64,000 bases of DNA, taken from assembly GCA_000753455.2 (NCBI GenBank), contig LM994670.1, positions 1,988,834 to 2,052,833 of the forward strand, in the 5' to 3' direction. Source of the DNA: Clostridium jeddahitimonense (lineage in GTDB: Bacteria; Bacillota; Clostridia; Clostridiales; Clostridiaceae). The translations under genes and the position numbers were made by a program. The notes beneath the pieces were generated by a model. That model ran no database searches. It worked only from the letters and a program-made list of their open reading frames with translations, and had not been told where the DNA came from. Shown one piece after another: positions 18,398 to 29,645 of this stretch (the stretch's first letter is position 1; each line of letters starts with the position of its first letter).

Positions 18398-19804
18398 ATG
18401 GTTTTTAGTAGTTTAATTTTTATATTTATATTTTTACCACTAGTTTTAGTAAGTTATTATATCGTACCTAAAAGGTTTAAAAATACTATTATACTTTTAG
18501 CTAGTTTAATCTTCTATGCCTGGGGAGAACCTGTATATGTACTACTTATTATAGTATCAATACTTATAAATTATTTCGGAGCCTTATTAATTAGAAAATA
18601 TATTAGTGACAAGGAGAAGTCTAAATTTATTTTTATAACAGTACTACTTATAGACATAAGTGTGCTTTTCTTCTTTAAATATTATGGATTTGCTATAGAA
18701 AGCTTAGGTTCTATTTTAGGCGTAAATTTACAGGTTAAAAGTATTGCTCTGCCACTTGGAGTATCATTTTATACTTTCCAACAAATCTCTTATATAGCTG
18801 ATATTTATATGCAAAGGGTAAAACCCCAAAAGAACTTAATAGATTTTGCAGCCTATATTACAATGTTTCCACAGCTTATTGCAGGACCTATTGTTAACTA
18901 TAACGATATATACAAACAGCTTGCTAACAGAAAAGAAAGTATCTCTAAGTTTGGAGAAGGAGTTCAAAGATTTATTATTGGTTTAGGTAAAAAGGTAATA
19001 CTTGCAAATAATATAGGACTAATTTGGTCACAAGTAAAGGAGATACCTTTAAATGATCTATCAGTTGTATTAGCTTGGATAGGCATAATTGCTTTTACCC
19101 TTCAAATATACTTTGACTTTAGTGGATATTCAGATATGGCAATAGGTCTTGCTAAAATGTTTGGCTTTGACTTTTTAGAAAACTTTGATTACCCATATAT
19201 CTCAAAAAGTATAACTGAATTTTGGAGAAGATGGCATATGTCCTTAGGTGGATGGTTCAGAGAATATATCTATATTCCACTAAGTGGAAATAAGAAAGGT
19301 ACACTTATTCAAGTTAGAAACTTATTTGTTGTGTGGTTTGCAACAGGATTATGGCATGGAGCAAGCACTAATTTTATAGTTTGGGGCTTATATTTTGGAG
19401 TAATTCTACTTATAGAAAAATTATACTTAAAGGATTTACTAAAAAGAATCCCTACTATATTTTCACATATATATACATTAATAATTGTAATCATAGGATG
19501 GGTTATTTTTGATATGAATACACTTCCTGCTGCAGGTCACTATATTAAAATAATGTTTGGACTTGGTAGTAACATATTTATTGATAATATGGCTAAATAC
19601 ATCTTAAGTACTAATTTTATCATTCTACTTTTAGGATTAATCTGTAGTACAAAATTAATTAAAAATTATACTAATAAACTTAAATCTACCTTAAAAGAAA
19701 AGGACGTATTTTTAGTAGCATCAATTAACTTATTAATTTTAATAATCTCTACTGCTTATTTGGTAGGGGCAAGCTATAATCCTTTCCTATACTTTAGGTT
19801 CTAA
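18398..19804 (+). CDS. MBOAT family O-acyltransferase (AlgI/PatA-like)
   Basis: 468-residue polytopic membrane enzyme that moves acetyl groups across the membrane for a partner transferase. Signature pieces: IYFDFSGYSDMAIGLAKMFG, EFWRRWHMSLGGWFREYIY (family Trp/Arg motif) and GLWHGASTNFIVWG, with the conserved catalytic His in WHG. Twenty-three bases follow the DUF4358 gene and 15 precede the DHHW gene, so one transcript is likely. Confidence 0.93.
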   Translation: MVFSSLIFIFIFLPLVLVSYYIVPKRFKNTIILLASLIFYAWGEPVYVLLIIVSILINYFGALLIRKYISDKEKSKFIFITVLLIDISVLFFFKYYGFAIESLGSILGVNLQVKSIALPLGVSFYTFQQISYIADIYMQRVKPQKNLIDFAAYITMFPQLIAGPIVNYNDIYKQLANRKESISKFGEGVQRFIIGLGKKVILANNIGLIWSQVKEIPLNDLSVVLAWIGIIAFTLQIYFDFSGYSDMAIGLAKMFGFDFLENFDYPYISKSITEFWRRWHMSLGGWFREYIYIPLSGNKKGTLIQVRNLFVVWFATGLWHGASTNFIVWGLYFGVILLIEKLYLKDLLKRIPTIFSHIYTLIIVIIGWVIFDMNTLPAAGHYIKIMFGLGSNIFIDNMAKYILSTNFIILLLGLICSTKLIKNYTNKLKSTLKEKDVFLVASINLLILIISTAYLVGASYNPFLYFRF

Positions 19805-19819
19805 AAAGAAGGTGTTTTT

Positions 19820-21013
19820 ATGGAGAATCAAAAAATTGACTATAATTCTAAAACGAAAAAACAAAATAAAGGAAAATTTAAACGTAATAATAAAGCTCTA
19901 AATATACTTATGTCTTTGATATTCACAGGATTTATTGTAATTGTAATACTTTTTAATCTTTTAAAGGTAGATAAAGCCTTCTCAGAAGAAGAAAATAGGC
20001 CACTAGCTACAATGCCTAAGTTTACAATAAAAAGCTTCTTAAGTGGAGAGTTCACTGTGGAATATACGAAGTATGTAGAAGATAATTTTGCTGGCAAAAA
20101 AGGCTTTATCAGTATTAAGTCTAATTTAGAAAAGCTAGAAGGTAAAAATGAAAGTAACTCTATTTTTATTGGTAAAGATGGACAACTACTTCAAAGCTTT
20201 AAAGAAGGATCAGAGGAAGAAACTAACGCTAAAATAGCTGCTATAAACTCTTTTTATGAAAGACATAGCAACCTAAATACAAGCTTTATGTTAACACCTA
20301 CAGCAACTAAAGTTCTTGAAGAAAAATTGCCTAAATATGCTCCTAATGATGATGAGTTAGATTACATAAATAATATTTTTTCTGGATTAAATAATAAAAT
20401 TAATACTATAAATCCATATGAAGCTTTAAATGAAAACAAGGATGAATATATCTTTTATAAAACAGACCATCACTGGACAAGTAAAGGTGCTTATATTGCT
20501 TACACAGCAATGTGTGAAAGTTTAGGATTAACACCAAGTCCTATTAATGAATTTGATGTTGTTAATGTTACTAATTCATTTTATGGAAGTCTATCTTCTA
20601 AAGTAGGTATAAAAGGAAAAAAAGCAGACAGCATTGACGTATATATCCCTAAGGAATCAGACTTTGTTGTTAATTATGTAAATGAACAAAGGAAGAGTAC
20701 AAGTCTCTTTGATAGCACCTACTTAGATAAAAAGGATAAATATGAAGTGTTTACTGGTGGAAATCACCCACTAATTAATATAAAAACCTTAGGTGATCCA
20801 AATAAGAGGTTATTAATTATTAAGGACTCTTTCGCAAATTGCTTCTTACCTTTTTTAACAGCTCACTATGGTGAAATTAATGTAGTTGATTTAAGGTATT
20901 ATTATGATGACTTAGATAAATTAATTGAAAATAGAGAAATAACAGATGTACTGTTTTTATATAACGCTAATACTTTTAATAGCGATGATTCTATATTAAA
21001 TATTGAAAATTAA
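19820..21013 (+). CDS. DHHW family protein (AlgJ/AlgX-like)
   Basis: 397 residues: a cytoplasmic basic tail, one membrane helix (ILMSLIFTGFIVIVILF) and an external SGNH-like domain carrying TDHHWTSKGAY (the DHHW signature) and IKDSFANCFLPF (the family Ser). In alginate and similar systems this partner receives acetyl groups from MBOAT and places them on the polymer. Last gene of the cassette, followed by a terminator. Confidence 0.88.
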   Translation: MENQKIDYNSKTKKQNKGKFKRNNKALNILMSLIFTGFIVIVILFNLLKVDKAFSEEENRPLATMPKFTIKSFLSGEFTVEYTKYVEDNFAGKKGFISIKSNLEKLEGKNESNSIFIGKDGQLLQSFKEGSEEETNAKIAAINSFYERHSNLNTSFMLTPTATKVLEEKLPKYAPNDDELDYINNIFSGLNNKINTINPYEALNENKDEYIFYKTDHHWTSKGAYIAYTAMCESLGLTPSPINEFDVVNVTNSFYGSLSSKVGIKGKKADSIDVYIPKESDFVVNYVNEQRKSTSLFDSTYLDKKDKYEVFTGGNHPLINIKTLGDPNKRLLIIKDSFANCFLPFLTAHYGEINVVDLRYYYDDLDKLIENREITDVLFLYNANTFNSDDSILNIEN

Positions 21014-21030
21014 ATTGCTTCCTGCTAAAA

Positions 21031-21088
21031 AAGTCAGATTAAATCCCTTCATTAGTATTGTTTTTAATAAGGTAATTTAATCTGACTT
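21031..21088 (+). terminator. terminator of the O-acetylation cassette
   Basis: AAGTCAGATTAAAT and ATTTAATCTGACTT form a perfect 14-pair stem with a ~30-nt loop, followed by an AT-rich tail; it lies 17 bases after the DHHW stop. Confidence 0.65.
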
Positions 21089-21138
21089 ATATTTTTCATA
21101 GGACAACGTCTAAGTATATGCCCAATCTTCTATTACTT

Positions 21139-21453
21139 TTATAATTCAGTATACTTCTTACTATTTCCTTTAGCTTTTTCTACTGGATATTTTTTTTCAT
21201 TCTTATCCATCTTTTTATTTATAATCTCTTCAATATTGACGCCTAAAGAATCTGCCATATGTAAACAATAAACCATAACGTCAGCTAGCTCTTCACATAC
21301 TTCTTCTTTATTGTATTTATTATCCCATAAGAAATGCTCTAATAACTCTCCTGCTTCTATGCTTATAGCTTTTGCTAGATTTTCTGGTGTGTGAAATTGA
21401 TCCCAATCCCTATCTTCTCTAAATTTTCTTATTCTTTCTATTGTATTATTCAT
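21139..21453 (-). CDS. MazG-like nucleotide pyrophosphohydrolase
   Basis: 104 residues of the all-alpha NTP-PPase group (RS21-C6/dCTPase type), which hydrolyses non-canonical dNTPs. Metal-binding motif: SIEAGELLEHFLW and EELADVMVYCLHMAD (EExxE ... ExxD). I place the start at ATG 21453, after AAGGAG; the longer open frame upstream has no ribosome site. Stands alone. Confidence 0.9.
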   Translation of the reverse strand: MNNTIERIRKFREDRDWDQFHTPENLAKAISIEAGELLEHFLWDNKYNKEEVCEELADVMVYCLHMADSLGVNIEEIINKKMDKNEKKYPVEKAKGNSKKYTEL

Positions 21454-21784
21454 AAAGTTCTCCTTGACAATGAAAATTATATATCTAAACATAGTTATAT
21501 ATTAATCATATTATAACATAAGTATATTTGTAGTATAAATTATAAGTTATTATCTTTGTTAAGTATGATTTTAATTGTTTTAATACTCATTTACGAGTAT
21601 TTTATTTAAAAGCAACTAATTATTTTTATATCTTCAATGTAATTACGTTACTTTTAAATATTATTTTCTTACTCCCCTATTCATTCCTCAAAATATAAAA
21701 GGTTTATTGTAATAAACTTGTAAATAATGATAATATAAGATTAATTTGTGTATAAAAAACTATTAAATAGGGAGATATTTGGTA
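21454..21784. other. intergenic region with repeat copy 1
   Basis: About 330 bases without a gene. It holds promoter-like AT tracts and, at 21581-21611, one copy of an intergenic repeat (core CATTTACGAGTAT, within ATACTC...GAGTAT symmetry) whose second copy lies at 32402-32432. Nothing else recognised. Confidence 0.5.
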
Positions 21785-22182
21785 ATGATAAATAAAAGAA
21801 TCATTTTAATCGATAATATACCAACATTAATATGGGGACCAGATTCAGATAAGATTTATATATATGTCCATGGTAAAATGGGTTGTAAAGGTTCAATATA
21901 ACTGAGGATGATTTAAGAAAAGAAAATTCAATTCCTACTCCGGTTGGAGAAACATTATACTGGGATTATTGGATATATACAAAAGAAAATCCTATTAATA
22001 AATGGACTGTAGATACTTATATTTTTTACCCTTCTAAAGATAGCCTTACTGAAAGAAGTACAATAGACGAGTTTATATCTGACCACTCAGCTAAACTAAC
22101 AGTTTTAGATGGTGCAGAACATTATTTCACAGACTGTAAATCTTTAGAAAAGTTGGAAATATGGTTGCAAATTAATATTTAG
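21785..22182 (+). pseudogene. alpha/beta hydrolase remnant with internal deletion
   Basis: The first 38 codons encode IPTLIWGPDSD and YIYVHGKMGCKG, the start of an alpha/beta hydrolase with the oxyanion HG motif, then stop. A second frame from about 21904 encodes the C-terminal part, ending with VLDGAEHYFTDCKSLEKLE, where the catalytic His (AEHYF) is kept. The middle, including the nucleophile Ser, is missing. Total length (~130 codons) is about half the family norm. RBS-like GGGAGA precedes the ATG. No function expected. Confidence 0.8.
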
Positions 22183-22259
22183 ATAATAATAATTTGCAAA
22201 TTAATCAAAGTAAGTTTAAATATCTTATCTTACTAAGAAATAACATACCTTTTTGTAAT

Positions 22260-22311
22260 AAGAACTGCGTTTAAGTATTATACTTTTCTACTACACTTAA
22301 GCGCAGTTCTT
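22260..22311. terminator. bidirectional terminator
   Basis: AAGAACTGCG ... CGCAGTTCTT with an inner TTTAAGT/ACTTAAG extension, between the hydrolase remnant (+) and the flavodoxin-like gene (-). Confidence 0.7.
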
Positions 22312-22326
22312 ATCGTTTTTGATACT

Positions 22327-22869
22327 CTATTTTATTCCTCTTCCCATCTCATATGCTTGCGAAAATGCTGGAGTATTTTTAATTTCCTCCTTTTCCCATG
22401 CTCCATTTCCATAAATAATTCCCTTTTCTTTTGTCCCACTAAGACAATCTTCTGTAAAGCCACGCAATCCTTCTATAGTACGTTCAAGCATATTATTATC
22501 TGTATCTGCAGCCGTCATTATATAATAGAAATCTTTATTAGATATCTCTGTATATCTTGGCACAGTTCTATCAATAAGTGTTTTTAGTTGGCCATCCATT
22601 GAATAGAAATATACAGGTGTAGCTAGTACAATTACATCAGCATATACCATCTTGTCAAGAATCTCTGCCATATCATCCTTCTGGACACATTTATGAGTTG
22701 AATTACATACTCCACATCCCATACAATAGTTTATTTTTTGCTTTGCTATAAAAATCTTCTCAACATCATTACCATTTTCTTCTGCACCTTTCATAAATTC
22801 ATCACAAAGTAAATCTGAATTTCCACCTTTTCGTGGACTTGAAGATAAAATCAATACTTTTTTACTCAT
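22327..22869 (-). CDS. flavodoxin-family NAD(P)H-dependent reductase with Cys cluster
   Basis: 180-residue flavodoxin-fold protein. LILSSSPRKGGNSDLLCDEF is the FMN phosphate loop, NYCMGCGVCNSTHKC is the Cys-rich stretch of iron-sulfur flavoprotein-like reductases, and VLATPVYFYSMDGQLKTLIDR is the second FMN loop. Likely reduces quinones or nitro compounds. RBS in AGGGGTTAAGGA. A decayed cupin and a MerR-type promoter lie just upstream, so it may be the surviving member of a MerR-controlled redox operon. Confidence 0.88.
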   Translation of the reverse strand: MSKKVLILSSSPRKGGNSDLLCDEFMKGAEENGNDVEKIFIAKQKINYCMGCGVCNSTHKCVQKDDMAEILDKMVYADVIVLATPVYFYSMDGQLKTLIDRTVPRYTEISNKDFYYIMTAADTDNNMLERTIEGLRGFTEDCLSGTKEKGIIYGNGAWEKEEIKNTPAFSQAYEMGRGIK

Positions 22870-22891
22870 TTCCTTAACCCCTTATCTATTT

Positions 22892-22993
22892 TTATTTTAA
22901 TTTTAAATACTCTTCATCACAAATGGGTTCACACCACTCATTTGCTGCTACCCCTGTATTACCCACAACTAAATTCTTAATAGAACCATTCAC
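22892..22993 (-). pseudogene. C-terminal remnant of a cupin/carboxymuconolactone-decarboxylase protein
   Basis: Thirty-three codons ending NEWCEPICDEEYLKLK, which matches the usual C-terminus of cupin plus carboxymuconolactone-decarboxylase proteins of Firmicutes. Only the tail remains; the cupin core is gone. A GTG with GGGAGGGG upstream could start it, but a functional 33-residue protein is unlikely. The flavodoxin-like gene follows by 22 bases. Confidence 0.65.
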
Positions 22994-23083
22994 ATAGTTA
23001 TTCCCCTCCCTAGAAAAATAAATAATTACTCATTTTCCATTATAGTCACCCATTTTTATCTTATACTTATTTCCAATAAAATA

Positions 23084-23114
23084 AGCTTACTCCTTAGAGT
23101 TAACTTAAAGTCAA
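23084..23114 (-). promoter_or_regulatory. MerR-type promoter (site D)
   Basis: On the minus strand: -35 TTGACT (23109-23114), a 19-bp spacer containing AAGTTAACT, and -10 TAAGCT (23084-23089). The long spacer with a central dyad is the MerR-activator layout. It reads toward the cupin remnant and flavodoxin-like gene. Confidence 0.55.
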
Positions 23115-23211
23115 TACCATTTCTTAAATTTAAATAAAAACATTGACAAGACGACATAAAAATCCGTCGATTTTCTTAGCTCATGCGTCTTTCTGAAACT
23201 CGCCTAAAGAA

Positions 23212-23240
23212 TAAAAAAGGCTACAGATTTCTCTGTAGCT
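23212..23240 (-). terminator. terminator of MATE gene
   Basis: GCTACAG / CTGTAGC hairpin overlapping the MATE stop codon, followed on the minus strand by a T-run (CCTTTTTTATT). Confidence 0.7.
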
Positions 23241-24616
23241 TAAGCATTACTCTCAGCTTTTGCAATTAACATTTTATTTTTACAGTCTTCAAGCCAATTA
23301 GATTTTTTATAATATATTAAAAATACAGTTGAACTTAAAAACCATGTAATAGGGTATGCCCAAAATACTACAGCTACATTATTTATGAAATGTGTAGCTA
23401 TTTTTATATATGAAACACGTATTACGCACCAACAAATTAGCATTGTAAGCATCGGTATCTTTGATCGTCCAGCTCCCCTTAATACTCCAGATATACAATG
23501 TGAAAATGACAGTAAGAAATAGAATAATGCATTTAAGTGAGCTCTTTGTGTTCCTACTGCTATAACCTCAGGATTATTTCCAAATATACTTATAAGATAT
23601 GGTGCTAGTACAAATATAACTAATCCAATTAGCTCTGCGCAGACACATGAGAATATGATCCCAAATCTTGCTCCATCTTTTACTCTATCAAAATTTTCAG
23701 CCCCAATATTCTGACTTACAAACGTAGTAATTGCCATAGAAAATGCTGTAACTGGTATAAAAGCAAAACCTTCTAATTTTATATATGCACCATTACCAGC
23801 CATAACAACTGCTCCAAAGGCGTTAACACTAGATTGAACAACTACATTAGCAAAAGCTATAACGGAATTTTGTATACCTGAAGGTAATCCTATATTTATC
23901 ATACCTTTAAGAATACTTTTTTCTATGCAAATACCTTTCAAAGTTACCTTGTATATGCTATCAATACGAGCTAATCTAAAAAAAGCCAAAAAGGCACTTG
24001 TACCTTGGGATATTACTGTAGCTATTGCAGCTCCTATAACACCCATATTAAAAAATCCCACAAATAATATATCTAAAACAACATTTATTACTGCAGATAT
24101 AACAAGATAATATAAAGGACGTTTACTATCCCCCACTGCCTGAAATATACCACACGCTGTATTATACATGACAACAAATAGTATACCTGTAAAATATGTT
24201 CTTATATATATTGATGAATCTTGAAAGACATTATCAGGAGTTCCCATAAGCCTTAAAAGAGTAGGTGTCAATAAAGTGCCTACTATAGTAAGGATAATCC
24301 CACTAATCAATCCAAAGGATACTGCAGTTCCAACAGCCTTCTTTATCTTTTTCTCATCATTTGCCCCAAAGTATCTAGAAATAATTACTCCAACACCTGA
24401 AAACATTCCTCCAAAAAATCCTACTAATAAAAATATTAATGCCCCAGTACTTGTTACTGCCGCTAAAGCATTTTGTCCTACATAATTACCTACAACTATT
24501 GCATCTACAACATTATATAGCTGCTGACATACTTGCCCTAAAAATATTGGAAATGCAAACTTCAACATTCCTATCTTTGCATTTCCTTCTATTAAACTTA
24601 TTTTTTTGCTTTCCAT
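23240..24616 (-). CDS. MATE family efflux transporter
   Basis: 458 residues with 12 membrane segments, the MATE length. Two half-repeats start at FPIFLGQVCQQLYNVVDAIVVG and after about residue 235 with IGLPSGIQNSVIAFANVVVQ, both typical. Exports organic cations or drugs using Na+ or H+. ATG 24616 has a weak GGGGTAAGG upstream. Single gene. Confidence 0.93.
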   Translation of the reverse strand: MESKKISLIEGNAKIGMLKFAFPIFLGQVCQQLYNVVDAIVVGNYVGQNALAAVTSTGALIFLLVGFFGGMFSGVGVIISRYFGANDEKKIKKAVGTAVSFGLISGIILTIVGTLLTPTLLRLMGTPDNVFQDSSIYIRTYFTGILFVVMYNTACGIFQAVGDSKRPLYYLVISAVINVVLDILFVGFFNMGVIGAAIATVISQGTSAFLAFFRLARIDSIYKVTLKGICIEKSILKGMINIGLPSGIQNSVIAFANVVVQSSVNAFGAVVMAGNGAYIKLEGFAFIPVTAFSMAITTFVSQNIGAENFDRVKDGARFGIIFSCVCAELIGLVIFVLAPYLISIFGNNPEVIAVGTQRAHLNALFYFLLSFSHCISGVLRGAGRSKIPMLTMLICWCVIRVSYIKIATHFINNVAVVFWAYPITWFLSSTVFLIYYKKSNWLEDCKNKMLIAKAESNA

Positions 24617-24722
24617 TTTTATACCTTACCCCAATTTTGATATTTTTTCTTTTTACTTTCATGTTTATAATATAACTTTTTAGACTTGTACTACTTAATC
24701 CCAAAATTCTATTTACTTTTTC

Positions 24723-25073
24723 TTAGTCTATTAAATCTACTCTTTTTATTGAATCAACACGTAAAATATGTGTTTTTTCTCCTACTTTTTTATCAATAAA
24801 GCTAATCTTAATCCATTCATCATCGACATCTAATATAGTACATTCAACTTTATCATTTAACCCTATTGCAAGGCCATCTTCACTAATTACTTTACATTTT
24901 TTATTTATAAGGTCAGTTAGTATTTTAGACATAGAATTTTCCCCCTTTAAATTTCTCTTAATATTTTTTATTTCTCTCTCCATTTTTTTGATTTTACCTG
25001 GATAAGCTGCATACACTGCCATAAATATAAATGCCATCAATCCAAAAAACTCCAAATATGCCACTCCTTTCAT
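24723..25073 (-). CDS. small membrane-anchored protein, unknown; possible internal start
   Basis: 116 residues: one N-terminal helix (LEFFGLMAFIFMAVYAAYP), a charged coiled stretch, then a soluble beta-rich domain (KCKVISEDGLAIGL, then VECTILDVDDEWIKISF). Family not recognised. The DNA has a strong AAAGGGGG eight bases before an in-frame ATG at 24932, which would make a 69-residue soluble form without the helix. Both products, or a longer one only, are possible. Confidence 0.65.
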   Translation of the reverse strand: MKGVAYLEFFGLMAFIFMAVYAAYPGKIKKMEREIKNIKRNLKGENSMSKILTDLINKKCKVISEDGLAIGLNDKVECTILDVDDEWIKISFIDKKVGEKTHILRVDSIKRVDLID

Positions 25074-25138
25074 CCTATATATTATTCTACTACAAATTTA
25101 TGAGAATTCAAATTTTACTTTTTTTCATCATATCTAAG

Positions 25139-25167
25139 GAAAAAGTGACAAGCTACTGCTTGCCACT
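25139..25167 (-). terminator. terminator of katG
   Basis: On the minus strand AGTGGCAAGC-AGTA-GCTTGTCACT followed by TTTTTCC, about 60 bases after the catalase-peroxidase stop. Confidence 0.8.
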
Positions 25168-25228
25168 AGTAATTCTTTAAACTCTACTTCTGTTGCCTTG
25201 TTACCTCTTATCATTGCTGCTAATTTCT

Positions 25229-27463
<2,235 letters not shown>

Positions 27464-27639
27464 TTAATTAACATTTCACAAACTAAGTTCCTTAATTTAT
27501 TATATTAAAGATATAAATTCACATATAACTAACTATCGCAAATAACATTAGAAATATGTTTTATATTTCTTATTTCTTCTATATAATAAATATATATTCA
27601 CTATCTTTATTGGTACTTTTAAAAATTGGAGGGGAGTTT

Positions 27640-27936
27640 ATGGAGAAAAGATCTTATAACAAATTAGGAAAATTCCTACTAGCTTTTTCAATTATATGTT
27701 CATTACTCGTAACATTTTTAAGTTTTAGTGGTGGAAATTTCATAGAAAGTTTAAATAATAGCAGTCTTTCAAGTTCAATATTACGCTCAATAACTTTTAC
27801 TCTTGTTATCTTTAGTGGATTAAATCTAAAAAAGAAACTACCTGAATATTATAAATATCAAATTATAAGTGGTGCAATTTTACTAGTAACCTCTTTAATA
27901 ATTGACATAATACCAAGGATAATTTACTTAACTTAA
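27640..27936 (+). CDS. small membrane protein, unknown
   Basis: 98 residues with three hydrophobic segments (LGKFLLAFSIICSLLVTFLS; ILRSITFTLVIFSGLN; IISGAILLVTSLIIDIIP). No family recognised. ATG 27640 follows GGAGGGG and is preferred over a longer upstream frame. Followed by a strong bidirectional terminator shared with idi. Confidence 0.7.
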   Translation: MEKRSYNKLGKFLLAFSIICSLLVTFLSFSGGNFIESLNNSSLSSSILRSITFTLVIFSGLNLKKKLPEYYKYQIISGAILLVTSLIIDIIPRIIYLT

Positions 27937-27947
27937 TTATTTAGAGA

Positions 27948-27977
27948 AAAATAGGATGCAAAACTGCATCCTATTTT
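27948..27977. terminator. bidirectional terminator
   Basis: AAAATAGGATGCA-AAAC-TGCATCCTATTTT: a perfect 13-pair stem with a 4-nt loop between the convergent small membrane protein gene and idi. Confidence 0.9.
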
Positions 27978-27999
27978 ATATATTTACATAACTTTCAAA

Positions 28000-28533
28000 T
28001 CACTCTACCAATTTTCTATGTGATATAACTTTTTCAATTGAATCTTTAAACCAATAAGTGTATTTATCACTATTAACTTTAATATCATCTACTAAATCAT
28101 CTAAAGAAACCCACTTATAATCCATAACTTCATCATAATTTAGTTTTGGTGCTTCATCATATTTACCAAAAAACACATGATCATACTCATGTTCAATTAA
28201 ATTATTATCTAAATCTGCACGGTATATAAATGAAAAAACTTCTTTTAATTTAGTTTTTATTCCTATTTCTTCAACTAATCTTCTTTCAGCAGCTTTAAGT
28301 AAATCTTCATTTACTCTTGGATGGCTACAACAACTATTGGTCCACAATCCTCCTGAATGGTATTTATTCAAAGCTCTTCTTTGCAATAAAAGTTCATTTT
28401 TGCTATTAAATATAAAAACAGAAAATGCCCTGTGTAATTCTCCTTTATGATGAGCCTCCATCTTTTCCATATCACCAATGGCTATATCATTTTCATCTAC
28501 TAAAATTACTCTTTCTTCTTTAATTTTCTTCAC
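28000..28533 (-). CDS. idi: type I isopentenyl-diphosphate delta-isomerase
   Basis: Converts IPP to DMAPP for isoprenoid synthesis. Nudix fold with the type I active site: TNSCCSHPRV (catalytic Cys), the Nudix-like AAERRLVEEIGI, and EHEYDHVFFG (catalytic Glu and metal site). 177 residues, normal. Start is uncertain: the open frame begins with GTG 28533 only one base after AAGGA. A lone gene; type I Idi is less common in Clostridia than a MEP pathway without it. Confidence 0.93.
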   Translation of the reverse strand: MKKIKEERVILVDENDIAIGDMEKMEAHHKGELHRAFSVFIFNSKNELLLQRRALNKYHSGGLWTNSCCSHPRVNEDLLKAAERRLVEEIGIKTKLKEVFSFIYRADLDNNLIEHEYDHVFFGKYDEAPKLNYDEVMDYKWVSLDDLVDDIKVNSDKYTYWFKDSIEKVISHRKLVE

Positions 28534-28722
28534 GTCCTTTTTAAATTATATAAGTATTATATCATAATACTTTATTTAATAGTTTTTAAGAGGTCTAAAT
28601 AATTATCATCAAAATCTTTTTCTCAAGATTTGTTTTTACATAACTCTAATAATTCTTCTTAATAATTAATGCCTCACATAGTAATAACCTTACCAACTAA
28701 ATTAAGTCCCAAAGATTATTTT

Positions 28723-29400
28723 CTATTTTAACCCTAAGGTTAGATACATATAATGTCCATCTGAAGTTATATTTCCCTCTTTAACTTCTAGCTTTTCTTT
28801 AAAAAGCGGTCCATCTATAACTACAGTATGAAACTCACCACCTTCACCACAAGGATCAATCCCCCTATCCTCTAGTTCTTTCATATAATCAAAAGAAAGA
28901 ATCCTTCCTAAGTCTTCTTTCTTCATTCCTTTTCTTGTATCAATTGTTATAACCTTAGTTACAAATCCTAAAGAAATAAACTCCTTAACTACTTCTCTAT
29001 GGTCCATATTCCAAAGAGGTATCCCAAGGTCTAGTCCTACACCACCAGCAACTCTTTCATGCCAGCAATTCTCTTCTGGAATATCAATATCACCAGTTAC
29101 TAGAACCTCTGCTCCTATCCCCCTTACTTCCTTTAGTATTTCAACAAATACCATCTCATAGTTATCCCAATTTGCTGCTCCTATAAATAACGGAATTCCT
29201 ATGGCCTTTGCTTGTGCCTTAAGTAAATCTGGAAATAAACTATGAGCTCTTGATCTTTCACCATTTTCCTCCATCATTACAATAACACCCAAAGCTGTCC
29301 CTTGCTCCATGGCTTTATATAAAGCTAATGTACTATCTTTTCCTCCACTATATGAAGCTATAAACCTTTTACCCTTAGCCCCATTAATCCAATTCTTCAC
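28723..29400 (-). CDS. Dph6-like ATP-pyrophosphatase (diphthine-ammonia ligase family)
   Basis: 225 residues of the PP-loop ATPase group: ASYSGGKDSTLALYKAME holds the PP-loop SGGKDS, and VTGDIDIPEENCWHERV, then GIDPCGEGGEFHTVVIDGP are hallmarks of the MJ0570/DUF71 family. Eukaryotic members amidate diphthine on EF2, a step absent in bacteria, so the bacterial substrate is unknown (B12 salvage and others have been proposed for relatives). GTG start with AGGTGA upstream. Stands alone. Confidence 0.88.
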   Translation of the reverse strand: MKNWINGAKGKRFIASYSGGKDSTLALYKAMEQGTALGVIVMMEENGERSRAHSLFPDLLKAQAKAIGIPLFIGAANWDNYEMVFVEILKEVRGIGAEVLVTGDIDIPEENCWHERVAGGVGLDLGIPLWNMDHREVVKEFISLGFVTKVITIDTRKGMKKEDLGRILSFDYMKELEDRGIDPCGEGGEFHTVVIDGPLFKEKLEVKEGNITSDGHYMYLTLGLK

Positions 29401-29645
29401 TACTATATCACCTATCCTAATTTCATATGTACTTCTATATATCTAATAATTCTAGCATATATTCTTATTAAAAGTTTAACTAACTTTATTAATAATAGTT
29501 ATTATTTAGCTTTATATTTATTATTTATTGTATAATATAGTTTACATAGCTATATTTTAGTCTATAATAAAATAAGTAATTAAAAGTATTATTTTGTGGA
29601 CAAATACAATATTTTTGAAAATATAAATCTTATGAGGTGTTAAAA

